From an uncultured Porphyromonas sp. (GTDB taxonomy: Bacteria > Bacteroidota > Bacteroidia > Bacteroidales > Porphyromonadaceae), in contig CABQOJ010000095.1 in the NCBI GenBank assembly GCA_902465775.1, positions 1 through 5,364 on the forward strand: a DNA stretch of 5,364 nucleotides, read 5' to 3'. Below, one piece after another: positions 1-5,364 of the stretch (positions are counted from its first letter, which is position 1; every line of letters begins with the position of its first letter). The position numbers and the translations under genes are program-made. The notes beneath the pieces were generated by a model. It did no database searches and was not told the origin of the DNA. It saw only the letters and a program-made list of their open reading frames with translations.

Positions 1-320
1 CGGATACGCTCAGCGAGTGTACCCTGAGGGCTAAACTCGACCTCTAGCTCACCATTGTTCATCTGCTCAGCAGTCATCGGGTTTGTACCGATGTGAGAGA
101 CGATCAGGTGCTTGACCTGCTTATTGGCAATGAGACGACCACAGCCACGGTCTGGATAAGAGGTGTCGTTGACGATCATCGTGAGATCCTTGACCCCACT
201 CTCGACCAGCACGTCGACAATACGCTCAGGAGTCCCATTAGCGAGAAATCCCCCGATCATGATAGACATACCATCGTGCAGCTTAGCTTTGAGCCCTGCC
301 TTATCGATTGATTTTTTCAT
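1..320 (-). CDS. atoD: CoA-transferase subunit A (AtoD family), N-terminal part, cut by window edge
   Basis: Alpha subunit of a family I CoA-transferase (acetate/butyrate-acetoacetate or 3-oxoacid CoA-transferase type), a cytoplasmic enzyme that moves CoA between short-chain acyl groups and works as an alpha/beta pair. The minus strand reads open from ATG at 320-318 for 106 complete codons to the window edge, about half of the usual length near 215-220 residues. Residues 16-31 ([16 protein letters not shown]) match the family I signature DG..xxxGGFxxxGxP. Residues 51-53 (NDT), 75-81 (SHIGTNP) and 98-101 (PQGT) are also typical of AtoD. The catalytic glutamate lies in the beta subunit, which would be expected beyond the left edge. 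The start gives a normal short N-terminus ([14 protein letters not shown]) before the signature; no clear Shine-Dalgarno is seen, only an A/T-rich leader. In amino-acid fermenters of this type the enzyme would serve butyrate or acetoacetate metabolism (inference). Family is certain; exact substrate is not. Confidence 0.93.
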   Translation of the reverse strand, partial: MKKSIDKAGLKAKLHDGMSIMIGGFLANGTPERIVDVLVESGVKDLTMIVNDTSYPDRGCGRLIANKQVKHLIVSHIGTNPMTAEQMNNGELEVEFSPQGTLAERI

Positions 321-551
321 AGATCTGTGTGTTTATATATTTTGAACTTACTATCGTTGGTTGTTTTTGGTCGCTCGAGACATCTGCTCTTGGCACCGCT
401 ACGAGATGACTACTGAAGCGTCAAGCCTCTAGGCACAGGCATTGCGTCAGAACCGCTCGATGTAAGAAGAAACCAAGCAATTCGCCGCATAGCATACCCT
501 TCGTGATACCGTAAGTATCAGCCTTTATGTAGCCTTCATCGTACAACTCTT
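321..551 (-). other. possible long 5' leader of atoD, no convincing gene
   Basis: This stretch lies between the atoD start and the best minus-strand promoter (552-563). If that promoter serves atoD, the mRNA has a leader of roughly 225 nt. A small perfect hairpin sits at 504-520 (stem TGATAC/GTATCA, 5-nt loop) without a following U-run, so it is not a normal intrinsic terminator. Two minus-strand mini-ORFs of 24 codons (ATG at 495) and 26 codons (ATG at 490) overlap in different frames; neither has a recognisable product. I recognise no riboswitch or known leader class. A second, nearer promoter cannot be excluded. Confidence 0.35.
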
Positions 552-563
552 CAAAGGTACGAA
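552..563 (-). promoter_or_regulatory. Bacteroidota-type -7 promoter box, minus strand, probably for atoD
   Basis: Read on the minus strand this is TTCGTACCTTTG, containing TACCTTTG, an exact fit to the Bacteroidota -7 consensus TAnnTTTG used by their primary sigma factor. The -33 TTTG element is not clear; only a partial TTTA lies at about the right side (578-575). Transcription would start near 545 and run towards atoD. The same 12 bases recur in the other orientation at 992-1003. The box match is seen directly; promoter activity is inferred. Confidence 0.5.
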
Positions 564-602
564 GATTTTGCGAATAAACCGTATCACCCCCTACCTCCTA
601 CG

Positions 603-773
603 GAGGAAATCGAAAATAAGTCCGTAGAGAAAAAACTTTCTCCACGAAGGAGCGAGATAAAAGTTCGGAAGAATGAAATGAAACTTCGGAAGAATGATTT
701 CGAAGTTCGGAAGAGTTTTTTCGTTGCTCCGTGGGGAATTTTTGTTTTCTACGGAGGCATTTGCGATTTCCTC
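603..773. repeat. long imperfect inverted repeat, MITE-like intergenic element
   Basis: The left arm (603 to about 660) and right arm (about 716 to 773) are imperfect reverse complements. Matching blocks in order are 603-612 with 764-773 (GAGGAAATCG, 10/10), 621-628 with 748-755 (TCCGTAGA, 8/8) and 642-646 with 730-734 (CCACG), with A-rich against T-rich tracts between. The transcript could fold into a long hairpin whose loop holds the 21-bp repeats. Short local hairpins also occur: 594-606 (CCTCC-tac-GGAGG) and 640-652 (CTCC...GGAG). There is no transposase gene. It resembles a small non-coding mobile or repetitive element, but copies elsewhere in the genome cannot be checked here. Confidence 0.5.
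663..715. repeat. 21-bp-period direct repeats (TTCGGAAGA core), about 2.5 copies
   Basis: The core TTCGGAAGA begins at 664, 685 and 706, an exact 21-base spacing. The first two copies share TTCGGAAGAATGA; the third breaks after TTCGGAAGAG. A 21-bp period equals about two turns of B-DNA, so the copies would face the same side of the helix, as protein-binding arrays often do. They sit at the centre of the larger inverted repeat. Function unknown: operator array, part of a mobile element, or simple duplication. Confidence 0.6.
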
Positions 774-813
774 GGGGGTGGAAGATTTGAGGTTAGAGGA
801 GACGAGTAACTGA

Positions 814-929
814 TGTAGGGACGCACGATCTGTGCGTCCGTTGTGTCAAAGGTTACGGTAGCCGTTGTATCAAATGCCCCAGCGTCGTAGTTTTAATAGG
901 GACGGACGCACAGATCGTGCGTCCCTACA
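814..929. repeat. REP/BIME-like pair of inverted palindromic repeats with GTAG feet
   Basis: Bases 814-841 and 902-929 form a perfect 28-bp inverted repeat separated by 60 bp. Each arm is itself a hairpin: GGACGCAC-loop-GTGCGTCC with a 5-nt loop, at 819-839 and 904-924. The left arm carries GTAG (815-818) just 5' of its hairpin, and the right arm carries the complementary CTAC (925-928). A tetranucleotide GTAG at the foot of a short palindrome is the known hallmark of REP sequences moved by REP-associated tyrosine (Y1) transposases, and two inverted REPs make a BIME. The 60-bp spacer has only a small hairpin (855-865, ACGG-tag-CCGT) and no gene. No RAYT gene is in the window. The structure is seen directly; the REP assignment is inference. 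Confidence 0.7.
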
Positions 930-942
930 GGGCGACGTCTCA

Positions 943-991
943 CTCTAATCTCTAACCTCTAATTTCTAACTTCTAGCCTCTAACCTCTAAT
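943..991. repeat. heptamer tandem repeat, seven copies of YTCTARY
   Basis: Seven consecutive 7-base units are readable: CTCTAAT, CTCTAAC, CTCTAAT, TTCTAAC, TTCTAGC, CTCTAAC, CTCTAAT. All fit YTCTARY. The array ends at the base before the plus-strand promoter box, so it occupies the place where the -33 element would be. Two units in the opposite orientation (785-798, ATTTGAG and GTTAGAG) lie on the other side of the BIME-like element, so heptamers flank it in inverted arrangement. Such arrays can change copy number by replication slippage; whether this one does is unknown. Confidence 0.75.
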
Positions 992-1003
992 TTCGTACCT
1001 TTG
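992..1003 (+). promoter_or_regulatory. Bacteroidota-type -7 promoter box for the polysaccharide operon
   Basis: TTCGTACCTTTG contains TACCTTTG at 996-1003, an exact TAnnTTTG box. Transcription would start near 1009-1011, leaving a leader of about 36 nt before ATG 1046. No TTTG -33 element is visible because the upstream DNA is the heptamer array. It is the only plausible promoter seen in front of the plus-strand genes and decides the start of the first gene. Confidence 0.65.
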
Positions 1004-1045
1004 CGGTTAAGAATACGTTGCTCATCCCTTATACTTCACCACAAG

Positions 1046-2089
1046 ATGTCTTTATCACAAGAGCCCGCAGAAGTCCATACACCTAAGGTGTCGGTCATCA
1101 TCCCCGTCTACAACGTCGAGCAGTACCTTCGTCGCTGTCTAGACAGCATACTGGGGCAGACGATGCCTGACTGGGAGGCGATCTGCGTAGATGACGGTAG
1201 CCCTGACGGCTCCGCTAGCATCCTCGCTGAGTATGCCGAGCGAGATAGTCGCTTCCGTATCCTAACGAAGGAAAACGGCGGACTCTCCTCTGCACGCAAT
1301 GCGGGTACGCAACTGGCACGTGGCCTGTATGTCAACTATGTGGACTCGGACGACTTCATCCACCCGCAGACCTTCGAGCTGGCGCTGGCGCTGGCTGAGC
1401 GTGACGAATCAGACATCGTCTCGTGGGTGCCAGACATGATCTACAAGCGTCGGCTACTTCTACGCGCTAAGCTGGGACGGTCTTACGATGACGTGATACC
1501 CTGGAGCATGTCGCAGCGCTACGACCTGAGCAAGGTGCACGCCGTCTGCACGACCGAAGTAGTCAGACATGCGACCAATCATCGCTGGTTTGACGGAGTA
1601 TCGGATCCGATCCGCTACTTCTACGCTTGGCGTCATCTGGTGCGTCGGGAGCTAGCGGTAGAGACACCTTTTGTCGAGGGACTGAAGTTTGAAGATTTCC
1701 CCTGGTGGAGCGACTTAATGCTACATTCGCCTCGTGTCACCATCACACAGTTACCGCTCTACTATTACTACTATAATAAAGAGTCGATCACGAGCGCCTC
1801 GACCGAGTGCCACAAGATCACCCACTGGATAGAGGGTATACGTCACACCTTCCCGCAGTATGTCGCGTCGGCATCGGTGATACAGTGGCACTGCTGGAAG
1901 AATCAATGTCTCTGGGCGGTCCTCTGCAACCGCATCTCCAAGCAGCTTTACAAGGTGCAGGACGAGACAAGCCGTGAGACCCTTGTACCGCTACTGCGAG
2001 AGCTGTGGGATATGGGTGTCTTTGCAACTCCCTACAACAAGCGCACAAGGTATCACCAAGGTCGTATCAAAGAGTACATCGGTCTGTGA
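1046..2089 (+). CDS. family 2 glycosyltransferase (GT-A), first gene of polysaccharide operon
   Basis: A 347-residue inverting GT2 enzyme that would transfer a sugar from a nucleotide-sugar donor to a growing lipid-linked glycan at the cytoplasmic membrane face. Residues 15-23 (KVSVIIPVYN region) open the nucleotide-binding fold, D49-D50 in CVDDGSPDGS bind the donor, N84-like GGLSSARNAG follows at 78-87, and D100-S-D102-D103 is the metal-binding DXD motif. E216-D217 in KFEDFPWW is the likely catalytic-base region, and LYYYYYNKESIT at 238-249 is the usual GT2 segment after it. No signal peptide or membrane segment is evident. ATG 1046 is chosen over in-frame TTG 1001 because the TTG lies within the -7 promoter box; the ATG gives the standard short N-terminus. 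No clear Shine-Dalgarno is present, as usual in Bacteroidota. The stop overlaps the next gene's GTG by 4 bases. Donor and acceptor cannot be predicted. Confidence 0.93.
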   Translation: MSLSQEPAEVHTPKVSVIIPVYNVEQYLRRCLDSILGQTMPDWEAICVDDGSPDGSASILAEYAERDSRFRILTKENGGLSSARNAGTQLARGLYVNYVDSDDFIHPQTFELALALAERDESDIVSWVPDMIYKRRLLLRAKLGRSYDDVIPWSMSQRYDLSKVHAVCTTEVVRHATNHRWFDGVSDPIRYFYAWRHLVRRELAVETPFVEGLKFEDFPWWSDLMLHSPRVTITQLPLYYYYYNKESITSASTECHKITHWIEGIRHTFPQYVASASVIQWHCWKNQCLWAVLCNRISKQLYKVQDETSRETLVPLLRELWDMGVFATPYNKRTRYHQGRIKEYIGL

Positions 2090-3156
2090 TCCCCTATATC
2101 ATATTACTGAGCCTACTGCTCCTCTTCACGGGTCTGTACTATAGAGACCAGCGCTTTGAGGGGCTATACCAGCTCTTTACCTTTATCCTACTGGTCGGCT
2201 TCGCAGGTCTGCGGGTCGGACTAGGAAAGGACTACGAGGTGTATGAGAATGGGTACAAGTGGATAACGTCCGAATCCTTTCAAGCGTTTGAGCCGTTGTG
2301 GCAGAACGTGATCCTGGGCATGCATGCTCTGGGGATGAGCTTTCGCTCCTTTATGGTACTCACCTCGGCGATCACCATCGCTCTATTCTTTAAAGGCATA
2401 CGACGGCTCTCTATCTCCTACCCCTTGGGGGTGCTCTTCTTTGTGCTCTTTAATACGGGTTACCTGGAGACGCTCAATGGGGTGCGACAATGCCTTGCTT
2501 TGATGATTACCTTTGCGGCCTTTCATCTCTATGTGGAGCGACGCTACTGGCGATTCTTCCTATGGGTCGTCTTCTCCTGTCTGGTACACAGCTCCTCGGT
2601 GATATGGTTTATCCTCTTACCGCTGATGTCTATACGGTGGGACTGGCGAGTCCTGACGGCGCTACTCGTGGTGACGCTCGCGGTGGGCAATCCGCTCTTC
2701 AAGGTGGTGGGGCATGTGCTGGAGCCAATGCTGCCTGATCGCTACGCCTTCTACATATCCTCTGATGGGTGGGATACGCACCAGGGATGGGTCAATGTGT
2801 TGGCACAAAACGGTATGACGATCCTCTGCCTCATTGGGTCGCTCTACCTAAATAAGGAGCGTGATCGGGTGACTCATCTAGCTATCCTACTCATCGCCTT
2901 CAGTAGTATGATCTACAACTGTACTCTATCCTCCAGTGTGGCAATGCGCTTTATGTACAACCCTGGTATCATGGTCTGTGTGGCACTGCCGAACCTGCTA
3001 CTATTGGCAAAAGATAGATGGTATCAGCTGACTATCGCTGGGGTGATGATCCTCTACTTTATTTTTACTGTCAACAATGTGATGGATCCCAGTAGCTCGC
3101 TCCACACCTACCGATGGATCTATGACGACTACATCTATACTCCTACGCTATGGTAA
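2086..3156 (+). CDS. EpsG/Wzy-like polysaccharide polymerase, multi-pass membrane protein
   Basis: A 356-residue, very hydrophobic inner-membrane protein resembling the EpsG family of exopolysaccharide/O-antigen polymerases, which join lipid-linked repeat units on the periplasmic side. About ten membrane segments are visible, for example near residues 2-17, 27-42, 85-102, 114-127, 134-150, 157-180, 188-204, 238-254, 264-280, 290-307 and 314-330. Family-typical motifs are GLRVGLGKDYEVY (41-53), NGVRQCLAL (131-139) with R134-Q135, and CLVHSSSVIW (165-174) with H168. The frame is open further upstream to ATG 2005, but that start would put 27 polar residues encoded inside the preceding glycosyltransferase ahead of the first membrane helix. 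GTG 2086 makes a GTGA overlap with the upstream stop, so coupled translation is likely. The last bases overlap the next gene by 7. A Wzy-type protein among glycosyltransferases points to Wzx/Wzy-dependent assembly; the flippase is not in the window. Confidence 0.85.
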   Translation: MIPYIILLSLLLLFTGLYYRDQRFEGLYQLFTFILLVGFAGLRVGLGKDYEVYENGYKWITSESFQAFEPLWQNVILGMHALGMSFRSFMVLTSAITIALFFKGIRRLSISYPLGVLFFVLFNTGYLETLNGVRQCLALMITFAAFHLYVERRYWRFFLWVVFSCLVHSSSVIWFILLPLMSIRWDWRVLTALLVVTLAVGNPLFKVVGHVLEPMLPDRYAFYISSDGWDTHQGWVNVLAQNGMTILCLIGSLYLNKERDRVTHLAILLIAFSSMIYNCTLSSSVAMRFMYNPGIMVCVALPNLLLLAKDRWYQLTIAGVMILYFIFTVNNVMDPSSSLHTYRWIYDDYIYTPTLW

Positions 3157-4331
3157 GCAATGAGCCTACACCGCCTAGAGCGATCGCCTTTGTAGTGAAT
3201 CAGATCCGCCCGCAAGGTCCCCTCTTTGTGGTGCGGGACATTATCGCTGGACTACCCGAGGGCTACTACAAGCCATACATCATACAGCTCTGTACACTAG
3301 AACCTCAGGGCGAGGCGATGGCTGACGAACTGCAAGCGATGGGGTGCGAGATCATCGAGCTAGGCTTCACGCGTGGACAGCTGGAGCTCTTCCCCCGATC
3401 GGCTGCTAGGCTCCTCGATGAGTGCCTGCAACACTATGGCATCACACTGGTGCACAGCCACACCTACCAGCCTGACATCGTCACCAGCTATCTGGCGCAT
3501 CGCTACATCCTCTTGTCGACACAGCACAACATCGCCAAGCTAGACTTCACCTACGGCAAGGGGCGTCTGCTCGGTGGCTATATGTGCCGTCGCTTGATGC
3601 GCGCCCTGTCTCGTCACCGCGAGGTGGTCTGCGTCTCGCACGTCTGCCGGGACTACTACCGCAAGCGCCTGCCTACGAAGGTTAGCGTCTATGTCGCACC
3701 CAATGGCATTGACAACGAACTCTTCACTCCTCCCGCTAGCCCCTCCGAACGGGCACAACTGCGTCGCCAACTAAACCTTCCCGAGCAGGGATACGTCATC
3801 ACATACTGCGGGTCGCTTACCAAACTTAAAAACCCCGAGCTCATCCTACGCTCCTTGCGTCGACTGAAGAGACGACGCCAGCTACCGAGCGATCTACGTC
3901 TTCTCTTCCTAGGCAAGGGCCCTCTAGAGAGGAGCTGCAAGCATCTAGCGAAGCCCTTGGGAGAGCAGGTTCAGTTTGTCGGCTTTACCGATCGTGTAGC
4001 TGATTACTTAAGTGCTTCAGATGCACTGATTACCGCTAGTCACTCCGAGGGGTTTGGGCTAAATGTTATAGAGGGCATAGCATCGGGATGTGTGGTCATT
4101 CACTCGAATTTGCCTATCTTTGGCGAGATATTGGAGCGTGTTCCGCAGATGAGTGCTCTACGTTTTAACATAGGGAGTGTATCTCAGTGTGCTGATTGTA
4201 TACTAAAAGCACCCTCTGTGACGTTTGATAGACAAGAAGCTCTGGAGATGGGAGATCTGTATGGTCGTCAACGCATGGCGCTACAGTACCATCGCATCTA
4301 TCAGCAGCTACTGAGGAAATATCTTGGATAA
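3150..4331 (+). CDS. family 4-type glycosyltransferase (GT-B fold, retaining)
   Basis: A 393-residue cytoplasmic or membrane-associated glycosyltransferase of the GT4/Glycos_transf_1 kind, probably adding one sugar of the repeat unit. The N-terminal acceptor-side Rossmann domain covers about residues 10-180, with AIAFVVNQIRPQGPLFVVRD at 11-30 in the usual place of the glycine-rich loop and LVHSHTYQPDIV at 100-111. The donor domain starts around VAPNGID (182-188), continues with ITYCGSLTKLKNPELIL (217-232) and VQFVGFTDRVADYLSASDALITAS (274-297), and holds the E-x7-E motif at E300...E308 (SEGFGLNVIEGIASG), the key donor-binding signature. Length is normal. ATG 3150 overlaps the polymerase stop by 7 bases; there is no visible ribosome site, so coupling is likely. 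Base composition falls in the last third (47% GC by hand count at 4021-4320, against about 62% at 3301-3420). Sugar specificity is unknown. Confidence 0.93.
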   Translation: MVSNEPTPPRAIAFVVNQIRPQGPLFVVRDIIAGLPEGYYKPYIIQLCTLEPQGEAMADELQAMGCEIIELGFTRGQLELFPRSAARLLDECLQHYGITLVHSHTYQPDIVTSYLAHRYILLSTQHNIAKLDFTYGKGRLLGGYMCRRLMRALSRHREVVCVSHVCRDYYRKRLPTKVSVYVAPNGIDNELFTPPASPSERAQLRRQLNLPEQGYVITYCGSLTKLKNPELILRSLRRLKRRRQLPSDLRLLFLGKGPLERSCKHLAKPLGEQVQFVGFTDRVADYLSASDALITASHSEGFGLNVIEGIASGCVVIHSNLPIFGEILERVPQMSALRFNIGSVSQCADCILKAPSVTFDRQEALEMGDLYGRQRMALQYHRIYQQLLRKYLG

Positions 4332-4357
4332 CGCATAAATAGATAGACAATATATAG

Positions 4358-5206
4358 GTGCTAACGACTGGCTCTATAGTACTCTACAAGAGTAATGCGT
4401 CCTTTGTGGAGCAGATTATTGAGGACTTCTTTCGAAGGCCCTCACAGCCACGGGTGGAGACGGACAAGCGTCTCTACCTCATCGACAATTCGCCCACAGA
4501 TGAGCTACGCTTCCTCGCAGACCTGCCCGTTGGCAAGGGACGGATCTACTACGAGCATCAACCGAGCAACATAGGCTTTGGCAAGGCGCACAACATAGCT
4601 ATACGCCTAGCCCACAGCGAGGGCGCGCGATACCATGTAATCATCAATCCTGACGTGCGCTTTGACGAGACGGTGCTAGATACGCTCACTGCCTATATGG
4701 AGGAGCACGAGGAGGTGGGGCTCGTATCGCCTTTTGTCTACTACCCTGACGGTCGTCCGCAGCAACTCTGCAAGCTCCTCCCCAGACCGTGTGACGTACT
4801 CTTGCGTCGCTTCTCTTTCAGCCAACGAATACGTGACAAGGTCAATAAGCGGTACGAGATGCACTGGCTAGACTATAGCAAGCCTGTGGAGGTACCCTAC
4901 TTGTCGGGTTGCTTCATGTTCACAAGGATGGAGGTGCTGGAGCGTGTGGGAGGCTTTGATGAACGCTTCTTCATGTATGTCGAGGACACCGACCTCTCTA
5001 GGCGCATCGGGCAAGTCTCCAAGACGATCTGTCACCCAGAGGCTAAGATCACGCATGTCCACAGCCGAGGCTCGTATCACGATGCTAAGCTCCTATGGCA
5101 CCATATCTCCTCGATGGTCAAGTACTTCAACAAGTGGGGCTGGTGGTGTGATGCGGAGCGCAAAGAGGTCAACGCGCGCTATATACCTAAGGAAGCGAAG
5201 CTATGA
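4358..5206 (+). CDS. WbbL-like family 2 glycosyltransferase
   Basis: A 282-residue GT2 enzyme of the WbbL/COG1216 type, a group that includes many rhamnosyltransferases of O-antigen and cell-wall synthesis; rhamnose as donor is possible but not shown. The fold begins at once with GSIVLYKS (5-12). LIDNSPTDE (41-49) is the donor-binding strand, NIGFGKAHNIAI (71-82) is the typical NxGFGxAxN motif, and INPDVRF (96-102) replaces the DXD with the NPDV form usual in this group. SGCFMFTRMEVLERVGGFDERFFMYVEDTDLSRR (183-216) contains the acceptor-side E209-D210 and D212. H232/H235 in the ITHVHSRGS segment are also usual. GTG 4358 is the most upstream start because TAG stands immediately before it at 4355-4357; it gives no extra N-terminal residues, and no Shine-Dalgarno is seen. 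A 26-bp A/T-rich gap separates it from the previous gene, and its stop overlaps the next ATG (ATGA). Confidence 0.92.
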   Translation: MLTTGSIVLYKSNASFVEQIIEDFFRRPSQPRVETDKRLYLIDNSPTDELRFLADLPVGKGRIYYEHQPSNIGFGKAHNIAIRLAHSEGARYHVIINPDVRFDETVLDTLTAYMEEHEEVGLVSPFVYYPDGRPQQLCKLLPRPCDVLLRRFSFSQRIRDKVNKRYEMHWLDYSKPVEVPYLSGCFMFTRMEVLERVGGFDERFFMYVEDTDLSRRIGQVSKTICHPEAKITHVHSRGSYHDAKLLWHHISSMVKYFNKWGWWCDAERKEVNARYIPKEAKL

Positions 5207-5364
5207 GTGTAGAACTACCCCTCTCTGTCATCATACCTGTATATAATGGCGCGAAGACCATCGCACGTTGCTTAGACTCTCTCGTCGCTATCCCCGATGC
5301 TGCGACAGCTATCGAGATCGTCGTGATCAATGACGGAAGCCAAGATGAGACAATAGAGGTAGTG
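5203..5364 (+). CDS. family 2 glycosyltransferase, N-terminal part, cut by window edge
   Basis: From ATG 5203, which overlaps the previous stop as ATGA, the frame is open for 54 codons to the window edge. Residues 6-15 (PLSVIIPVYN) and 43-50 (IVVINDGSQDET region) are the first beta strand and donor-binding D-G-S motif of GT2 glycosyltransferases, with RCLDSL at 22-27 in the usual helix between them. About one fifth or less of a normal GT2 protein is present, so the DXD and catalytic base are not visible. It belongs to the same operon and probably adds another sugar of the glycan. It is distinct from the GT2 at 1046 beyond the shared family motifs. Confidence 0.9.
   Translation, partial: MSVELPLSVIIPVYNGAKTIARCLDSLVAIPDAATAIEIVVINDGSQDETIEVV

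Noticed and set aside
93..345. Two plus-strand open frames (93-311 and 163-345)
   Set aside because: They are antisense to atoD, whose minus-strand translation carries clear family motifs; the plus-strand products resemble nothing.
814..929. CRISPR array
   Set aside because: There are only two copies, in inverted orientation, with one 60-bp spacer and no cas genes.
814..929. Intrinsic transcription terminator
   Set aside because: Strong hairpins exist but no T-run follows either, and the element lies upstream of both divergent genes, where no transcript end is expected.
1759..1775. TAC/TAT triplet run as a phase-variable microsatellite
   Set aside because: It encodes the YYYYY segment normal for GT2 enzymes, and triplet changes would not shift the frame.
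2005..2085. N-terminal extension of the polymerase from ATG 2005
   Set aside because: It would overlap the upstream gene by 85 bases and add 27 polar residues before the first membrane helix; GTG 2086 gives a tight GTGA coupling.
3540..3940. Minus-strand open frames within the GT4 gene
   Set aside because: They are shadow frames of a GC-rich coding region; the plus-strand protein has continuous GT-B motifs.
4944..5246. Plus-strand 100-codon open frame
   Set aside because: It lies in another frame over the well-supported WbbL-like gene and the next gene's start; its product is low-complexity Ser/Arg/Thr-rich.

Overview
The window looks like a chromosomal piece of a Bacteroidota bacterium, most likely a Porphyromonas-type organism. 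The reasons are moderately GC-rich coding DNA, no clear Shine-Dalgarno sequences, two exact TAnnTTTG-type -7 promoter boxes, and an intergenic region crowded with small repeats. Genus is an inference from style, not from a marker gene.

Layout. Bases 1-320 hold the first half of a CoA-transferase alpha subunit (AtoD family) on the minus strand, cut by the window edge. Bases 321-1045 are a 725-bp divergent intergenic region without a convincing gene. It contains, in order: a possible long atoD leader; a minus-strand promoter (552-563); an imperfect inverted repeat of about 170 bp (603-773) enclosing a 21-bp-period direct repeat (663-715); a REP/BIME-like pair of hairpins with GTAG feet (814-929); seven tandem heptamers YTCTARY (943-991); and, directly abutting them, a plus-strand promoter (992-1003). 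The two promoters share the same 12 bases in opposite orientation.

Bases 1046-5364 are a plus-strand surface-polysaccharide operon that continues past the right edge: a GT2 glycosyltransferase (1046-2089), an EpsG/Wzy-like membrane polymerase (2086-3156), a GT4 GT-B glycosyltransferase (3150-4331), a WbbL-like GT2 glycosyltransferase (4358-5206) and the start of another GT2 enzyme (5203 to the edge). Three of the four junctions overlap by 4, 7 and 4 bases, which suggests translational coupling; the fourth has a 26-bp gap. Together the genes fit assembly of a repeat-unit glycan (O-antigen, capsule or exopolysaccharide): glycosyltransferases build the lipid-linked unit at the cytoplasmic membrane face and the EpsG-like protein polymerises it. 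The sugars and linkages cannot be read from the sequence.

Start sites matter here. The first glycosyltransferase should start at ATG 1046, because an in-frame TTG at 1001 lies inside the -7 box. The polymerase probably starts at GTG 2086 rather than 81 bases earlier inside its neighbour. No clearly new enzymatic system is visible; the most unusual part is the repeat-rich promoter region in front of the polysaccharide operon.
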